64,000 nucleotides of DNA from Pilaira anomala (lineage: Eukaryota; Mucoromycota; Mucoromycetes; Mucorales; Mucoraceae): NCBI GenBank assembly GCA_025716855.1, contig JAIXMQ010000002.1:1-64000 (forward strand). Reading direction: 5' to 3'. The translations under genes and the position numbers were made by a program. Under the pieces are notes generated by a model. It did not search any database, was not told the DNA's origin, and saw only the letters and a list, made by a program, of their open reading frames with translations. This document shows, piece by piece, positions 22,981-33,108 of the stretch (positions are counted from its first letter, which is position 1; each line of letters begins with the position of its first letter).

Positions 22981-25195
22981 TATATATATATATAAGACTG
23001 ATGTTGAAAAACAATATCAATTTTCATTTTGTGAAAGAGAAGCATTAATTCGATCCGGATTTGATATGGAACGATTTTCAATGATTGAACATTTACATGA
23101 TAAACCCGAATCCGTATTAAAACTAATACGGTGTGAGCCAGAAAAGTTTATTAAATGGACAGAACGAAGGTTAGGTAATACAACGTTATATGATGATTTT
23201 GATTTAGATTCAAGTGATGATGAGAATTCCGATGCGTTTTTTTCAAGAAAGATTTCGAAACCAAATAAAGAAATTGATGATTCTACAAAAAGTGATTTGT
23301 TCTTGCCTGATTATGAATTAACGAGTGGATTACCTGAAATTGAAGGTGTTTATGAAGATATCTCGACTTTAGAATCTAAACAATCGTAAGTCTCTTTTTT
23401 TTTTTTAAATAGTGATTTGACCTTCTCTCTTTTTTTTTTAGTTATCCAAATATGTCATTAGATATCTATCCAGAATTATCTTTTCCAAATTATGGGTTAA
23501 ACCCTATTATTGATCGAAACAATACGACTTTAAAAAAAATCAGAATCATGTATTCTAAATGTAACGCTATTCGTAACAACGTACCGGTAAGAAAGCTAAA
23601 TTCTGTCTTATTTTACTACAAAAAAAAAATATTAAATAATGCCTTTTTTTTTTGTAATACAGATTTCAACATTAGCTTCTTCTATTGAATTAGATCCTGT
23701 TCAAATCCAAGAACCAAAACAATTGACATTACCAACAGACCTATCTAAATTACCGCCTTTAACGTTAGATAATGAATCAGGTCATCAAATGTCACAAAAG
23801 GTCTTGACAAAGCTTTTAACTCATGCCGGATTTGAGGGAGCTAAATTAGGAGCTTTAAATGTATTGACGGATATTATGACGGATTATATTACAACCATTG
23901 GAAAGACCTTAAGAACTTATTGGGATGATTATGGACATAAAATGGATGGCGATGTAAAAAAAAAAAAAAATTGGTTCATAAATGATGCTCTTTTTTACTT
24001 ATTTTTTTTTTTTTTACTCTGTAGGAAATGTTATTACATACATTATATGAAAATGGTGTAATGAATATATCCGAACTTGAAAATTATGTGCATGATGATG
24101 TTGAAAGAGGAAGTAATCGTTTAGACGATTTACATCGTAGACTTCAAACTTCTTATCAGGATTTATTATCTGTACGTTTCTTCTTACATATGTATTATAC
24201 GATCCTTTGATTTTTAATCTAATGCATTTTATTAGGGTCCTGTACAAGAAGGAGAAGAAGAAGAAGATATACTAAACGAAGAAGAGACATTTGTTACGTA
24301 AGTAATCTTATACCAAAAACCCTTTTTTATATAAAAATTAATTTTTTTTTTATTTTTATTAGTGGTATTTTCGGCGAGGATATTGGTGAAGATTACTTTG
24401 GGTTCAAGAATATTGGTTTAGATCAAGAATATAGTTTAGATTCACTTACTGTAATGTATTTTTTTTTTTTTTTTTTAATATTCATACAATTCATACTGAT
24501 TTTTTTTTCTTTAGATCCCGAGTAGATTATGGTTTGGTAAAAACAAGGAAAAAGTAAAAATACACGGCGAGTAAGTTTTTTTAAAAAAAAAAACAAATAA
24601 AGTAGATCCTTAAACTTTTTTTTATTTATATCTTTATAGTACAGCAAAAGAAATACAGTATAAATACCCACCACCGCCTAATTTCCTACCTGTGACATCC
24701 GAAAAAAACATTATTGGATTACTACAACCATACTTTATAAAACGACTTTCGGAACCGCCCTTAATAGAAGACGAGTTTATCCCTAACCGTAACAAGAACC
24801 GACCACGGTACCCACCTACCAACAAGAACAGTGCGGGCAAGAAGAAATTATCAAAAGAAGGTAGTGGCAATGGATTAGGATCTGGTAACGACCACAAGAA
24901 ATCGAAACGAAAGCGACCTACAGAAGAGATTGTAGCCGAAAAAGCTGAACGAGCAGAAAAGAGGCGACAAAAGATGGAAGAAAAAGCATTACGTATTGCA
25001 GAAAAGGAAAAGAAACGTAGATTACGTGAAGAGTTAAAAGAACAAGAGAAATTGGCTAAGATGGAGGCGAAAGAGAAGAAGAAGGCACAGAATAATAAAA
25101 AGTTGAAAGGGTCGTCAGCTGCTTCTTCTATCAAGGGAACTTCGGTTCCGCCTGGTGGTGGAGATTCAGGTATGGAAGATGAGGAGGATGATTAA
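20898..25195 (+). CDS. SPT7: SAGA complex subunit Spt7 (bromodomain + histone fold)
   Basis: Sixteen exons: 20898-21312, 21381-21505, 21579-21644, 21719-21757, 21818-21919, 21996-22134, 22198-22328, 22405-22890, 22997-23385, 23442-23586, 23663-23953, 24025-24171, 24236-24297, 24363-24450, 24515-24570, 24640-25195; 1078 aa, phase-consistent. Spt7 is a scaffold of the SAGA histone acetyltransferase coactivator. A bromodomain spans about residues 240-350 ([23 protein letters not shown]) and would bind acetyl-lysine. The Spt7 signature [13 protein letters not shown] follows, then a histone fold (about 780-850: [20 protein letters not shown]), which in yeast pairs with Taf10. The C-terminal 130 residues are Lys/Arg/Glu-rich and predicted helical. 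Some introns are barely 55 bp. In yeast the C-terminus can be cleaved (SLIK form); no such site can be judged here. Confidence 0.93.
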
Positions 25196-27344
25196 ATTAT
25201 AGGCTGAAAGTCAATTATATATATACATATGTACATACAGGATTTCCCACTGTTTTTGGGATTTTGATTTGAAAGTTTTTTTTTTTAGAATTAAATTAGA
25301 AAGTTGTTCGAACGAAGTGAATTATTTTTTGAGCTTTTTATTTTTTATTTTTTATTTTTGAATAGTAATTAATTGTATAAATATATACATTAGTGTTTGT
25401 TGTTATGTAGCGTATCATTTCCATGTTAAATGTTATTTCCTGAATTCAATTAATCAATGAAATTTTTATTACTTTCTAAAAAAATAAAAACTTTCTTTTA
25501 TATATTTAGTACATATATATATATATATATAGTAAAATAGTAATTGAAGAGGCGTTGTACGAATAATGAAACCTAATCTAGGTTTCGACCTTCAGTTGCC
25601 CACGTTGCTTTTCATGGATAAACTAGTTCCTGAAGATTAGCCAAGTTCATGTAACTGACTGCTGCTGTGCCTTATAATTAATATAAAAAGGAGGTTTATA
25701 TCAATAAATACGATGATGTGATTTATATAAAAGAATCAATTAAGTAATCAGAGTAGATAAACTTGTTGTATAGAAAAATAGAAGGAAGTTGAGAACATAT
25801 GATAATTACATGAGAATATAATGTACTCTCGTTCACAACAGCTTCTCAATCTTATAAACAGCCCATAAATAGACTCTTAGCTGGTATTATCTTGGTATAA
25901 AAGGCTGCTCAACCCGAGCAATGGACTTTTTTTTTGTTATTAGACTTCACTTAATAAAAGTCTAGAAAAAAAAAAGAAGTTTCATCATAATTTTCAGTCT
26001 TTAATATTTCTAGTGGATGATAATTTTACAAATCTTGTGAATGATATTTTAAAATTTATAGTGAATGTCATTTTTAAAGGTACAGTGAATGTCATTTTTA
26101 AAAATGCAGTGAATGATACTTTATAATCTATAGTCAGAATGACATTTTAAAGATTTAGTGAATGATATTTTCGAGCTTATACAAGGATACAAATTGTGGA
26201 AAAAAAAATATATCGATATGTCAAGTATATATATATATATATACATATATTTGACAGCAGTTGAAATTGTATTTAAAACTGTTTTTTGTATCAGAAAATT
26301 AAATTATTATTTCCTTAAAAAGGTTCTATTAAACTATATACCCTATTCAAAATCTACATTTTTTTTTCGTGATGCTTTCTAGCGTGTGTGTGCCTGAATC
26401 TGTTTATTCTACCCTATGTCAAAGAGATCTTCATTGGCTGAAAAACGTAGTTGGGTAGTCATAAAAAAAGGCACACCGACTCTTTTTTTTTCCTCATCAT
26501 CTTAAAAAAGAAATGCTTATAAATGATGCAGACAAAACAAAAAATAAAGTAGCTGCTCAGAAACTATAATTATATGAAGAAAACCGACTTATTTTGTTTT
26601 ACATTTCATTTTCGTTTTTTTTTTAAAAAAAAAGATGCATGGTTAGAAAATTATATATGTGCGTAGTAATAAGCATTTATTTTTGCATAAAAAGATCTTT
26701 TTTTTTTTATTTGTACGTTTTCAAAGTAACAACTTTGCTAGCACATAAAAAAAGAAAGTGATAAACTATTATAAACATTTATGCTAAAATGTAAATAGAT
26801 ATTGGAAAAAAAAAAGCGATGAAGAGAATTAAATAGTAATACCAAACATAATATTTTTGGAGTCGCTATTGCGGCTTCAACAGAGAGGGAAAGGAAACTA
26901 AAATTTTCCTTAATGTGGCGTGTGAAAAAATATATGATACCAATAAGAATCGAGTATATCCATGAATGGGAAAATTTATGCCAAGTGTCTTTTTTTTTAC
27001 ACAGTGTATTAGTGTTGAATGGTACTAACAATACAAACTAAAATACGGTGGCCATCCAACCAGAGCTTGAAATAATACGAAAACCTGTCAATGTTTACTT
27101 TTAACATGAAAAAAATTTTTTTATGCTTATTTTCTTTTTTTCTTTTTTTTTTCTTCTTCTTCTTCTTTTTTCTGTAAGCCGTACTCAAGCGAAACCTGCT
27201 TTTATTGCAATCGGATAGGAAGTTGCAGATGTATCTGGCGAGTAGATCGCATTTTTGAAGCTTTGGTGTACGTAGTTTATTTCTTCATGAACCCTTTCGT
27301 ACTTGCTCTGGTGATACTGGATATAGATGAAAGAATGGTGGCTC
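25196..27344. other. Intergenic, start of the gene-poor zone
   Basis: AT-rich DNA with no coding chain on either strand. It holds the 24-bp tandem repeat listed separately and several (TA)n tracts (25509-25530, 26225-26242). Open frames at 26158-26382 and 26738-27031 have no family resemblance. From about 27180 the sequence becomes more even in composition and leads into the second inverted repeat. Confidence 0.45.
26012..26177 (+). repeat. 24-bp tandem repeat, about 6-7 units
   Basis: The unit is GTGAATGATATTTTAAA plus seven variable bases. Exact 24-bp steps place GTGAAT at 26037, 26061, 26085, 26109 and, after two units' distance, 26158. The first unit at 26012 reads GTGGAT. Units differ at several positions, so the array is old. 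No coding frame is preserved. Confidence 0.75.
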
Positions 27345-27865
27345 ATCTCTTACATATTACCTCTTCGTCAAACGCTATGCTTGTTTTATTTCAGAGAGTT
27401 ATATCAGATTAATTCTGTACTGGCTCACTTTGGTTTGCAGATCTCTGATGTGATTTTTGTACAAAGGTATTAGAAAGGATTGTTTATTACGTCTTTGGTG
27501 AACCGTGGTACTTCTTAATATGTCTAGCATAGAAGCTTGTAGTATTTTAGTAATGTGGTGGTATATGATGATTTTTGATATGCTGAAGTGCTGATAGCTT
27601 TATGTATGGAAATGGTGTGTTTTCCGTCTTTGATGAATCGAAGATAAGTAGGTGTTTAGGTGTTTGGTGTAGCTTTTGGAAGTCTTGACTTCACTGGATG
27701 AACTATTTTTATTTTCCTTGCTTCTTCTTGTTCGTCTGGTGTTCTCCTACAATCTAACTTGATTGTTCTTGATAAAGAGTCTACTTGACCCGGGTTTACT
27801 TCTTACTTGGTTATCTTCTACTAGAATCTTGTCTTCTGCTTGGGGTTTCTATAATGTCAATCAAC

Positions 27866-27917
<52 letters not shown>

Positions 27918-28607
27918 GTACAGTTTTGCAAAAAACTCTTTCTTTCGCGGTTTTTACTCTTTTTACGCGCTTACAACATAAATCAATTTGTTTAAACAAT
28001 TTATAGACCAACCACCCCTCTCTTTAAAAAGCAGACTCAAAAACCAAAAAAACACAAAAAAAATATAAAATTTAAAAAAATGGTTGACATTCTAGAAACA
28101 CCAAGCAAAAGACATGATCCCAGTAGAAGAAAACCAAGACGGTTGTAAACCTTGATCAAGTGGACTCTTCATCAAGACCAAACAAGACTGACTGTAGGAG
28201 AAAACTAGAAGGACAAGAAGCTGGAAGGAGAATAAATCTAAAGTTCTGAAGGTGTTGTTGAGATGGAAGAAAGCTGCAACAAACACTGACACACCTACTT
28301 ACTTTCGCTTCATCATAGATAGAAAATTTACCAGTTTCATACATAAAGCTATCAGTACTTCAACATATCTGTATCATCATCATGTATCACCATAATACTA
28401 TTATAGTGCAAGCTTCCATGTTAGACATATTGAGAAGTACTATGTAGATACGATTCACCCGAGACGTAGCAGGCAATCCATAATACTTTTGTATAAAAAT
28501 CACCTCAGAGATCTGCAAACCAAAGTGGTTCAGCACAGAGTTAATCTGATATAATTCTCTGAAATAAAACAAGCACTGCATTTGACGAAGAGGTAATATA
28601 TAAGAGC
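27345..28607. repeat. Second large inverted repeat, arms about 520 bp, loop about 213 bp
   Basis: The left arm (27345-27866) and right arm (28080-28607) are reverse complements with moderate divergence. Shared blocks in order from the outer ends are TATTACCTCTTCGTCAAA, TTGTTTTATTTCAGAGA, ATATCAGATTAA, CACTTTGGTTTGCAGATCTC, CTGATAGCTTTATGTATG and TGGGGTTTCTA/TGGTGTTTCTA. The left arm ends at a 47-nt poly(A) (27867-27913), so that copy has the appearance of a retroposed transcript with a tail. The right arm lacks a matching tail. The right arm has a longer open frame (28387-28581, minus) that stop codons interrupt in the left arm, so a decayed coding element is possible. I recognise no protein family. 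Confidence 0.85.
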
Positions 28608-28639
28608 AAGTGAGTTGTTGTTTGGAAGTCTTATTTGGT

Positions 28640-29230
28640 GATCTGGTTCCAGTCTTAAGGTATTAGTGACAGGGTACGCTATTTATATCAGGTGGATAAT
28701 TTTCGCTGGTCAAAAGTTCTGGGTGTCTGGGCATGTGTCCTCCGTTTGTGGTAATCGTAACAACCTCATTGAGTGTAACGCAAGGGCCCTATAGTGAAGT
28801 AAATAAGCTGGTATCATACAAGTTGGGCTTTGGCTCAGGCGAGAAGGAAGCAAGGACCCTTGACCGGTGAGCCTTGTTCTATAATCAAAATTCTTTGCTT
28901 GTTGGTATTCGGTACGGATAATAAGTAGTGAGAGCGGGATGTCTTGATTGTATGTCTCGTTGGTTGAGTGGGTTTTTATGAATCTTCTACTTGTTTGACG
29001 ATACAGAATAGGGTACCGTTAGTTGGTGGCGGGTAAATAGACCGCGGGACGTGATCGTACGTCTAACACAATATGCTTGCATGAGCAGATCCAGTTGATC
29101 GTATCTTGGGTTTTATTGCATCCACTAACACTTTACAAGCGGTAATATTTTTGGGACCAGATGTGTTTCCGCCTTCTCGTGGCTGTTGTCCTGTTAGTAT
29201 CATTGTAGTTTTTATAATTACTTTGAGAAC
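28640..29230. other. Higher-GC island of unknown origin
   Basis: Distinctly richer in G and C than flanking DNA and almost free of homopolymers. It contains TGGTATCATACAAG (28809-28822), reminiscent of a retrotransposon primer-binding site, but no paired LTRs were found inside the window. On the minus strand a frame of about 98 codons without stops (about 29000-28705) has no start ATG and resembles no family I know. It is probably mobile-element debris linked to the adjacent inverted repeat. Confidence 0.3.
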
Positions 29231-29839
29231 CAAGAGAAACACTTTTTTTTTATCTAGCTATTAATAAATAAATAAAAAACATATTTTTAATATATCATTA
29301 CTTCTGTTTATACATAAAACTATAAATTCTACCTTTAACTGTTTTTTATTCTGCCTACATTAATTGTAAGTGGCAATTTATGCGAGTTGAATATGTTGGA
29401 GGGCGTTTTTTTTTTTTTTTTTTGACGCTCCAATTTTTTCTCCTATTTACTTTATGCTTTAATTATATAAGCATTATAACGGGTACCAGTATAAAAAAAA
29501 AAACAAAAAATATTGAAATTATTTATTATTTATAAGCACATTAATTCTTTACTCTCTTTTTTTAATATTTTCAAGCCCTACGTATCTGCTATCCATTAAA
29601 ATACTTGACAATTGTAAACAGCGTTGTTTCGAGCTCTAGTTAACTGTTGAAGAGATGTACATCTGCTAAATTAAATATGGCAGGAGACAACAGTAGTGAA
29701 TTGTTGCGATAAATTTGTAATGATTTACCTTGATGTCGTTGATTTGTATAAATAATAAATAATAAATACTCGAGATAGTCTATATTATGTTTCAACTGGT
29801 TTTTTCTTGATTTCAAGTGTCAAAAATAGTTTTTATTCC
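29231..29839. other. Intergenic, no gene seen
   Basis: AT-rich sequence with a T run at 29406-29423 and short TAAATAATAAATAATAAATA strings at 29748-29768. No coding signal on either strand. Confidence 0.45.
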
Positions 29840-30260
29840 ATCAACTATACCCGAACCTGTCATAAATATCCCGTATACAGTTTGTGATGATGCTTTTTGG
29901 GATAAAAGAATGATCACTCCATTGTTGTAAATGTTGAATCCATCGTTGTATAATTTAGTTAACGGATGAGTGTTGATGATTCCATAGCAATTCTCTGTTC
30001 AATTAACTGTCTAATATGTAGCCTTGATACACCAAAAGTATTAATGCCCAAAAAAGATGTCAACGCCGTTAGTTTTAGAGTAGTTTGATGTAATAATTTT
30101 GAGTTATACAACGTATGTCTCATATTTTGTTGGTAGATACTGTGAGGGTCATACTTTCTTTGTTGATGAGAAAACCAAGACGTTGAATTGTGGTTGAAGA
30201 AGGAGCTACTTGGATTTCTTTTGGTTGACCAAGAAGTCTAGACCTGATAGTTTTTGTTCA
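29840..30260 (-). pseudogene. Degenerate reverse transcriptase / RNase H fragment, DIRS-like
   Basis: On the minus strand, scattered frames read IQRLGFLINKESMTLTVSTN, then LTALTSFLG.NTFGVSRLHI, then RWIQHLQQWSDHSFIPKSII followed by CIRDIYDRFGYS. This order (an 'LGF.IN...MTL.V' block, an 'L.SFLG.....RLH.R.L' block, and 'W..L..W...S..P......I..D...GY') is that of the RT thumb/RNase H junction of DIRS/Ngaro-type tyrosine-recombinase retroelements, which are common in Mucorales. Stop codons and frame changes interrupt it. No recombinase or element ends were found. Recognition is from block order, not from a search. Confidence 0.5.
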
Positions 30261-31565
30261 ATTTATTTCATGGTTTTGTAAATATCACAGTAAACAATGT
30301 CGAATGAAAACCTGAATGATAGTGGATATCTGTATGAATCCTTTCCGTTACTTCTGCTTCGATAATAATAATATGTTGTGTTTGAGAAAGTTGAGGGAAG
30401 CGATAATGTTGATTTTGTATTTCGCCTATTGTTGAAATAAAAGGCAATATTTTAGAAAGTAAGTACCAAAAGCAAAAGAAAAGATGATCAGACCTTATAA
30501 TTATTAAAGATACATTTTATTATTATCTTTTTTTTCTTTGAATATTAAACAATAAAGACAAGATTGGTAACACGAAAATAGCTTCCTTTAAAACACAGGA
30601 TAATGAAAGTTTTGATGGTAGTTATTTATTTGACTTGAACCAATTATCAAACATTCAGTCAACAAAGAGCCCAACTTATCGAATAGTAACTAACACTAAC
30701 TGTAGAAGACATTCAACTCATTTCACTTTATACTAAGGGATATGTATGAAAAGAAAAAAAAAAAGGTGGCAAATAATATATACACGATGTCCTTTATTTT
30801 CTGTCATTGTCTATATGTATGTATATATAATATATAAAGACGGGTAATCCTACAAAGATACTTGTTGATAATACGCTTACATAAGACCACAAATCAAAAG
30901 TAATGTTATAGTTGTGTTTACACACTCGTTAATTGAAAGATATCCTCTTTTTATACATAATATAGAGTAATAATATTTCCGCTGTTGCTCTTTACCTACT
31001 GTTAAATTCACCCATGGAGCTCAATTAAACTTTCAATCTAACCAAAGACTGTAATCACAATATTAGTTTGAAAATAATAAAGCCTTTACGTTTATGTTAA
31101 GGTGAGATGATAATAAATTCTGTTTCTACGGCGCTTCAGTCTCTGTGGTTTTTTTTTGTGACACACTTTTTTTTTTATCATAATTTTTTTTTTGGAAACG
31201 TCATCAAGATTACGAATAAAAAAAAAGTATACAAAATAACCCTGTTGTTCCTCCTTTTATACCCATTATTATCTTTTCTTTTGCAAAGTATAGTGTTCTA
31301 TTGTTTGATTGTGATGCGAATGTAGCGGTTTTGTTACCGTGGAACATTTACAATGTTTTGACATGCCGCAATCAGCACTTCTCGAAGTGTAATGCATTAG
31401 TTCTCTACTTGCGAATTAGTATAGATCTCGACATTTCTTTAATCTAAATCTGTAATTAACTTACCATGGGATAGTTCCTGGTCCTAGAAGTTTACTTCTG
31501 GGAGGTCAAGTATATTGATGCATAAAGATTTAAAGATTTGAATACCAGTTGCTTCTGGGTTTCTT
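30261..31565. other. Intergenic, repeat debris
   Basis: No gene is resolved. The right part of the DIRS-like fragment may extend here to about 30450 in very decayed form. Bases 30840-30970 share short ordered blocks with 52290-52390 (AATCCTAC, GTTTACA.(C/T)G?CTC, GAAAGA.ATC.T..TTTTTATA), suggesting a dispersed repeat. The frame at 31107-31325 looks like chance. Confidence 0.4.
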
Positions 31566-31708
31566 TTGTCGGGTATCTATTGTTCTATTTGTGATACAGT
31601 TAATATGGTGCCAATAGTATCGATTTTCTGCTGTCATCACCAGGTGTTTGCTTATTTAGTATTACCGGTTATTGTCATGGCTGGCAGTGTTGCTATGACA
31701 GGTGTTGC

Positions 31709-31915
31709 TTTAGCTGTTGTTATGATGGTAAGTTATTTTTTTTTTAAATATATTATATTTCCAAACAGTTTCCAACACTTTCTTACACCCATTTTAGAAA
31801 TATTGCTATTTGTAGTCTGCTGGAACTTGAAATCAAAAGGACAAAACGGTTGTTGTTATGATGGTAAGTCATTTTTTTTTGTATTATGTTTCCAAGCAGT
31901 TTCTAACAGTTTCAG
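31709..31915 (+). repeat. Direct repeat pair of about 70 bp
   Basis: GTTGTTATGATGGTAAGT followed by a T run, then TATTATRTTTCCAARCAGTTTC, occurs at 31711-31787 and again at 31852-31909. The spacing is about 140 bp. It lies just left of the 239-bp direct duplication, so the whole stretch from 31.7 to 32.4 kb has grown by local duplication. Confidence 0.65.
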
Positions 31916-31965
31916 CAATGTAACGGGTTTGTAAAAGCAATGATCAAGTTTTGTGAATTCTATTT

Positions 31966-32400
31966 TCTGGCGAGTATGCTCTATCTTGATGAGTCCTGTC
32001 TCCTTTCTCTTCCGTCCTCGTTTACGAGCGGTTCGTGCAGTTTAATCCTGGGTGTAATGGCACGTAAAAACCATACGGATATCGAAGGGAGAGTTAGATT
32101 GTTGATGGTTCTCATCTCGGTAGATGTTATCTCAAAGGAAAGTATTATGATCAAAGGTTGATTGTTGCCACAACACCGCAGGCAATTAGTGATTCTATTT
32201 TTTTGGCGAGTATTATGTTCTATCTCGGTAAGTCCTGTCTCTTTTCTCTTCCGTTCTCGTTTACGAGCGGTTCGTGCAGTTTAATCCTGGGTGTAATGGC
32301 ACGTAAAAACCATACGGATATCGAAGGGAGAGTTAGATTGTTGATGGTTTTTATCTTGGTAGATGTCATCTCTAAGAAAAATATTATCATTGGTTGTTGT
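31966..32400 (+). repeat. 239-bp direct duplication
   Basis: Two copies start at about 31970 and 32209. The core TTTACGAGCGGTTCGTGCAG begins at 32021 and 32260, exactly 239 bp apart. Over about 130 bp the copies are identical, including a stretch from TTTAATCCTGGGTGTAATGG through the following AGATTGTTGATGGTT; divergence rises toward the ends. Both copies keep the same open frame, translating to SFTSGSCSLILGVMARKNH and more, so they may derive from a coding sequence, though I recognise no family. Confidence 0.85.
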
Positions 32401-32460
32401 TGTGTTGTTGTACTTATCCGTTGTACCCTTATAATAGTCCTTTATTATTAATCAAGCAAT

Positions 32461-32660
32461 TCAAACTTGGTGGGGCCATAAAACTAAAATGTCAACGTCA
32501 ACACCCATCAAACACTCTATCAGATGAAATTACATGCAGCAACGTTAACACCATTAAATGCCCTATCAAATGAAAATACATACAACAATATGAATCGCAA
32601 AACTAAAATGCCAATTACCAACACCACCAAACCTCCCATCAAAAGTGTATGTACATACAG
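32461..32660 (+). repeat. Degenerate tandem repeat, unit about 60-65 bp
   Basis: Ordered blocks AAAACTAAAATG(T/C)CAA, ACACC.(A/T)(A/C)AA, CATC/CTATCA.ATGAAAAT and ACATAC.(G/A)CA recur about three times, with many substitutions. An open frame (32524-32739, Asn/Thr-rich) overlaps it and is probably a by-product. Confidence 0.45.
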
Positions 32661-33108
32661 TAGCATTAATTCCACTTTAAATGCTTCAAATAAGCTAATG
32701 CATTTTAGAAATAAAATTATTCTTTACTATGTAATTTAACTTAGCTGATAAAACTTAGTTTCCTTTGATATGCTGTCAAATACATAGATAAAACCATCTT
32801 TCTTTCTTTTTTTTTTGTTTTTTTTTTGTTAAAGTGTATCTTGTCTTTACCATCCAATAATTTAACGTTTAGACTTTAGTTATTTATCATGTTATTTATA
32901 TCTTAACCACATATTGGACTTTTTTTTTTTTTCTTTTATTATAAATATACATCTTTGCAAAAAACCAATTAGCAAAATATTTGTTTTTATTTACAGTAAC
33001 TAAACTTAAACTGATATGGTTGATAAAGTATAAGTGCAATGTTAGTTCAGCCTTTGTTTAATACATAAAGCTCAAAAGGCACCACCACAGTCAGGAACTC
33101 CAAAGGCG
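32661..33108. other. Intergenic, no gene seen
   Basis: AT-rich DNA with T runs at 32809-32828 and 32919-32931. Immediately left of 33109 the minus-strand sequence continues beyond a stop with a short plausible stretch (DAFGVPDCGGAF), which may be read-through debris of the neighbouring exon-like piece. Confidence 0.35.

Noticed and set aside
28809..28822. Primer-binding-site-like string suggesting an LTR retrotransposon
   Set aside because: No paired LTRs, polypurine tract or gag-pol frames were found around it, so an LTR element is not called.
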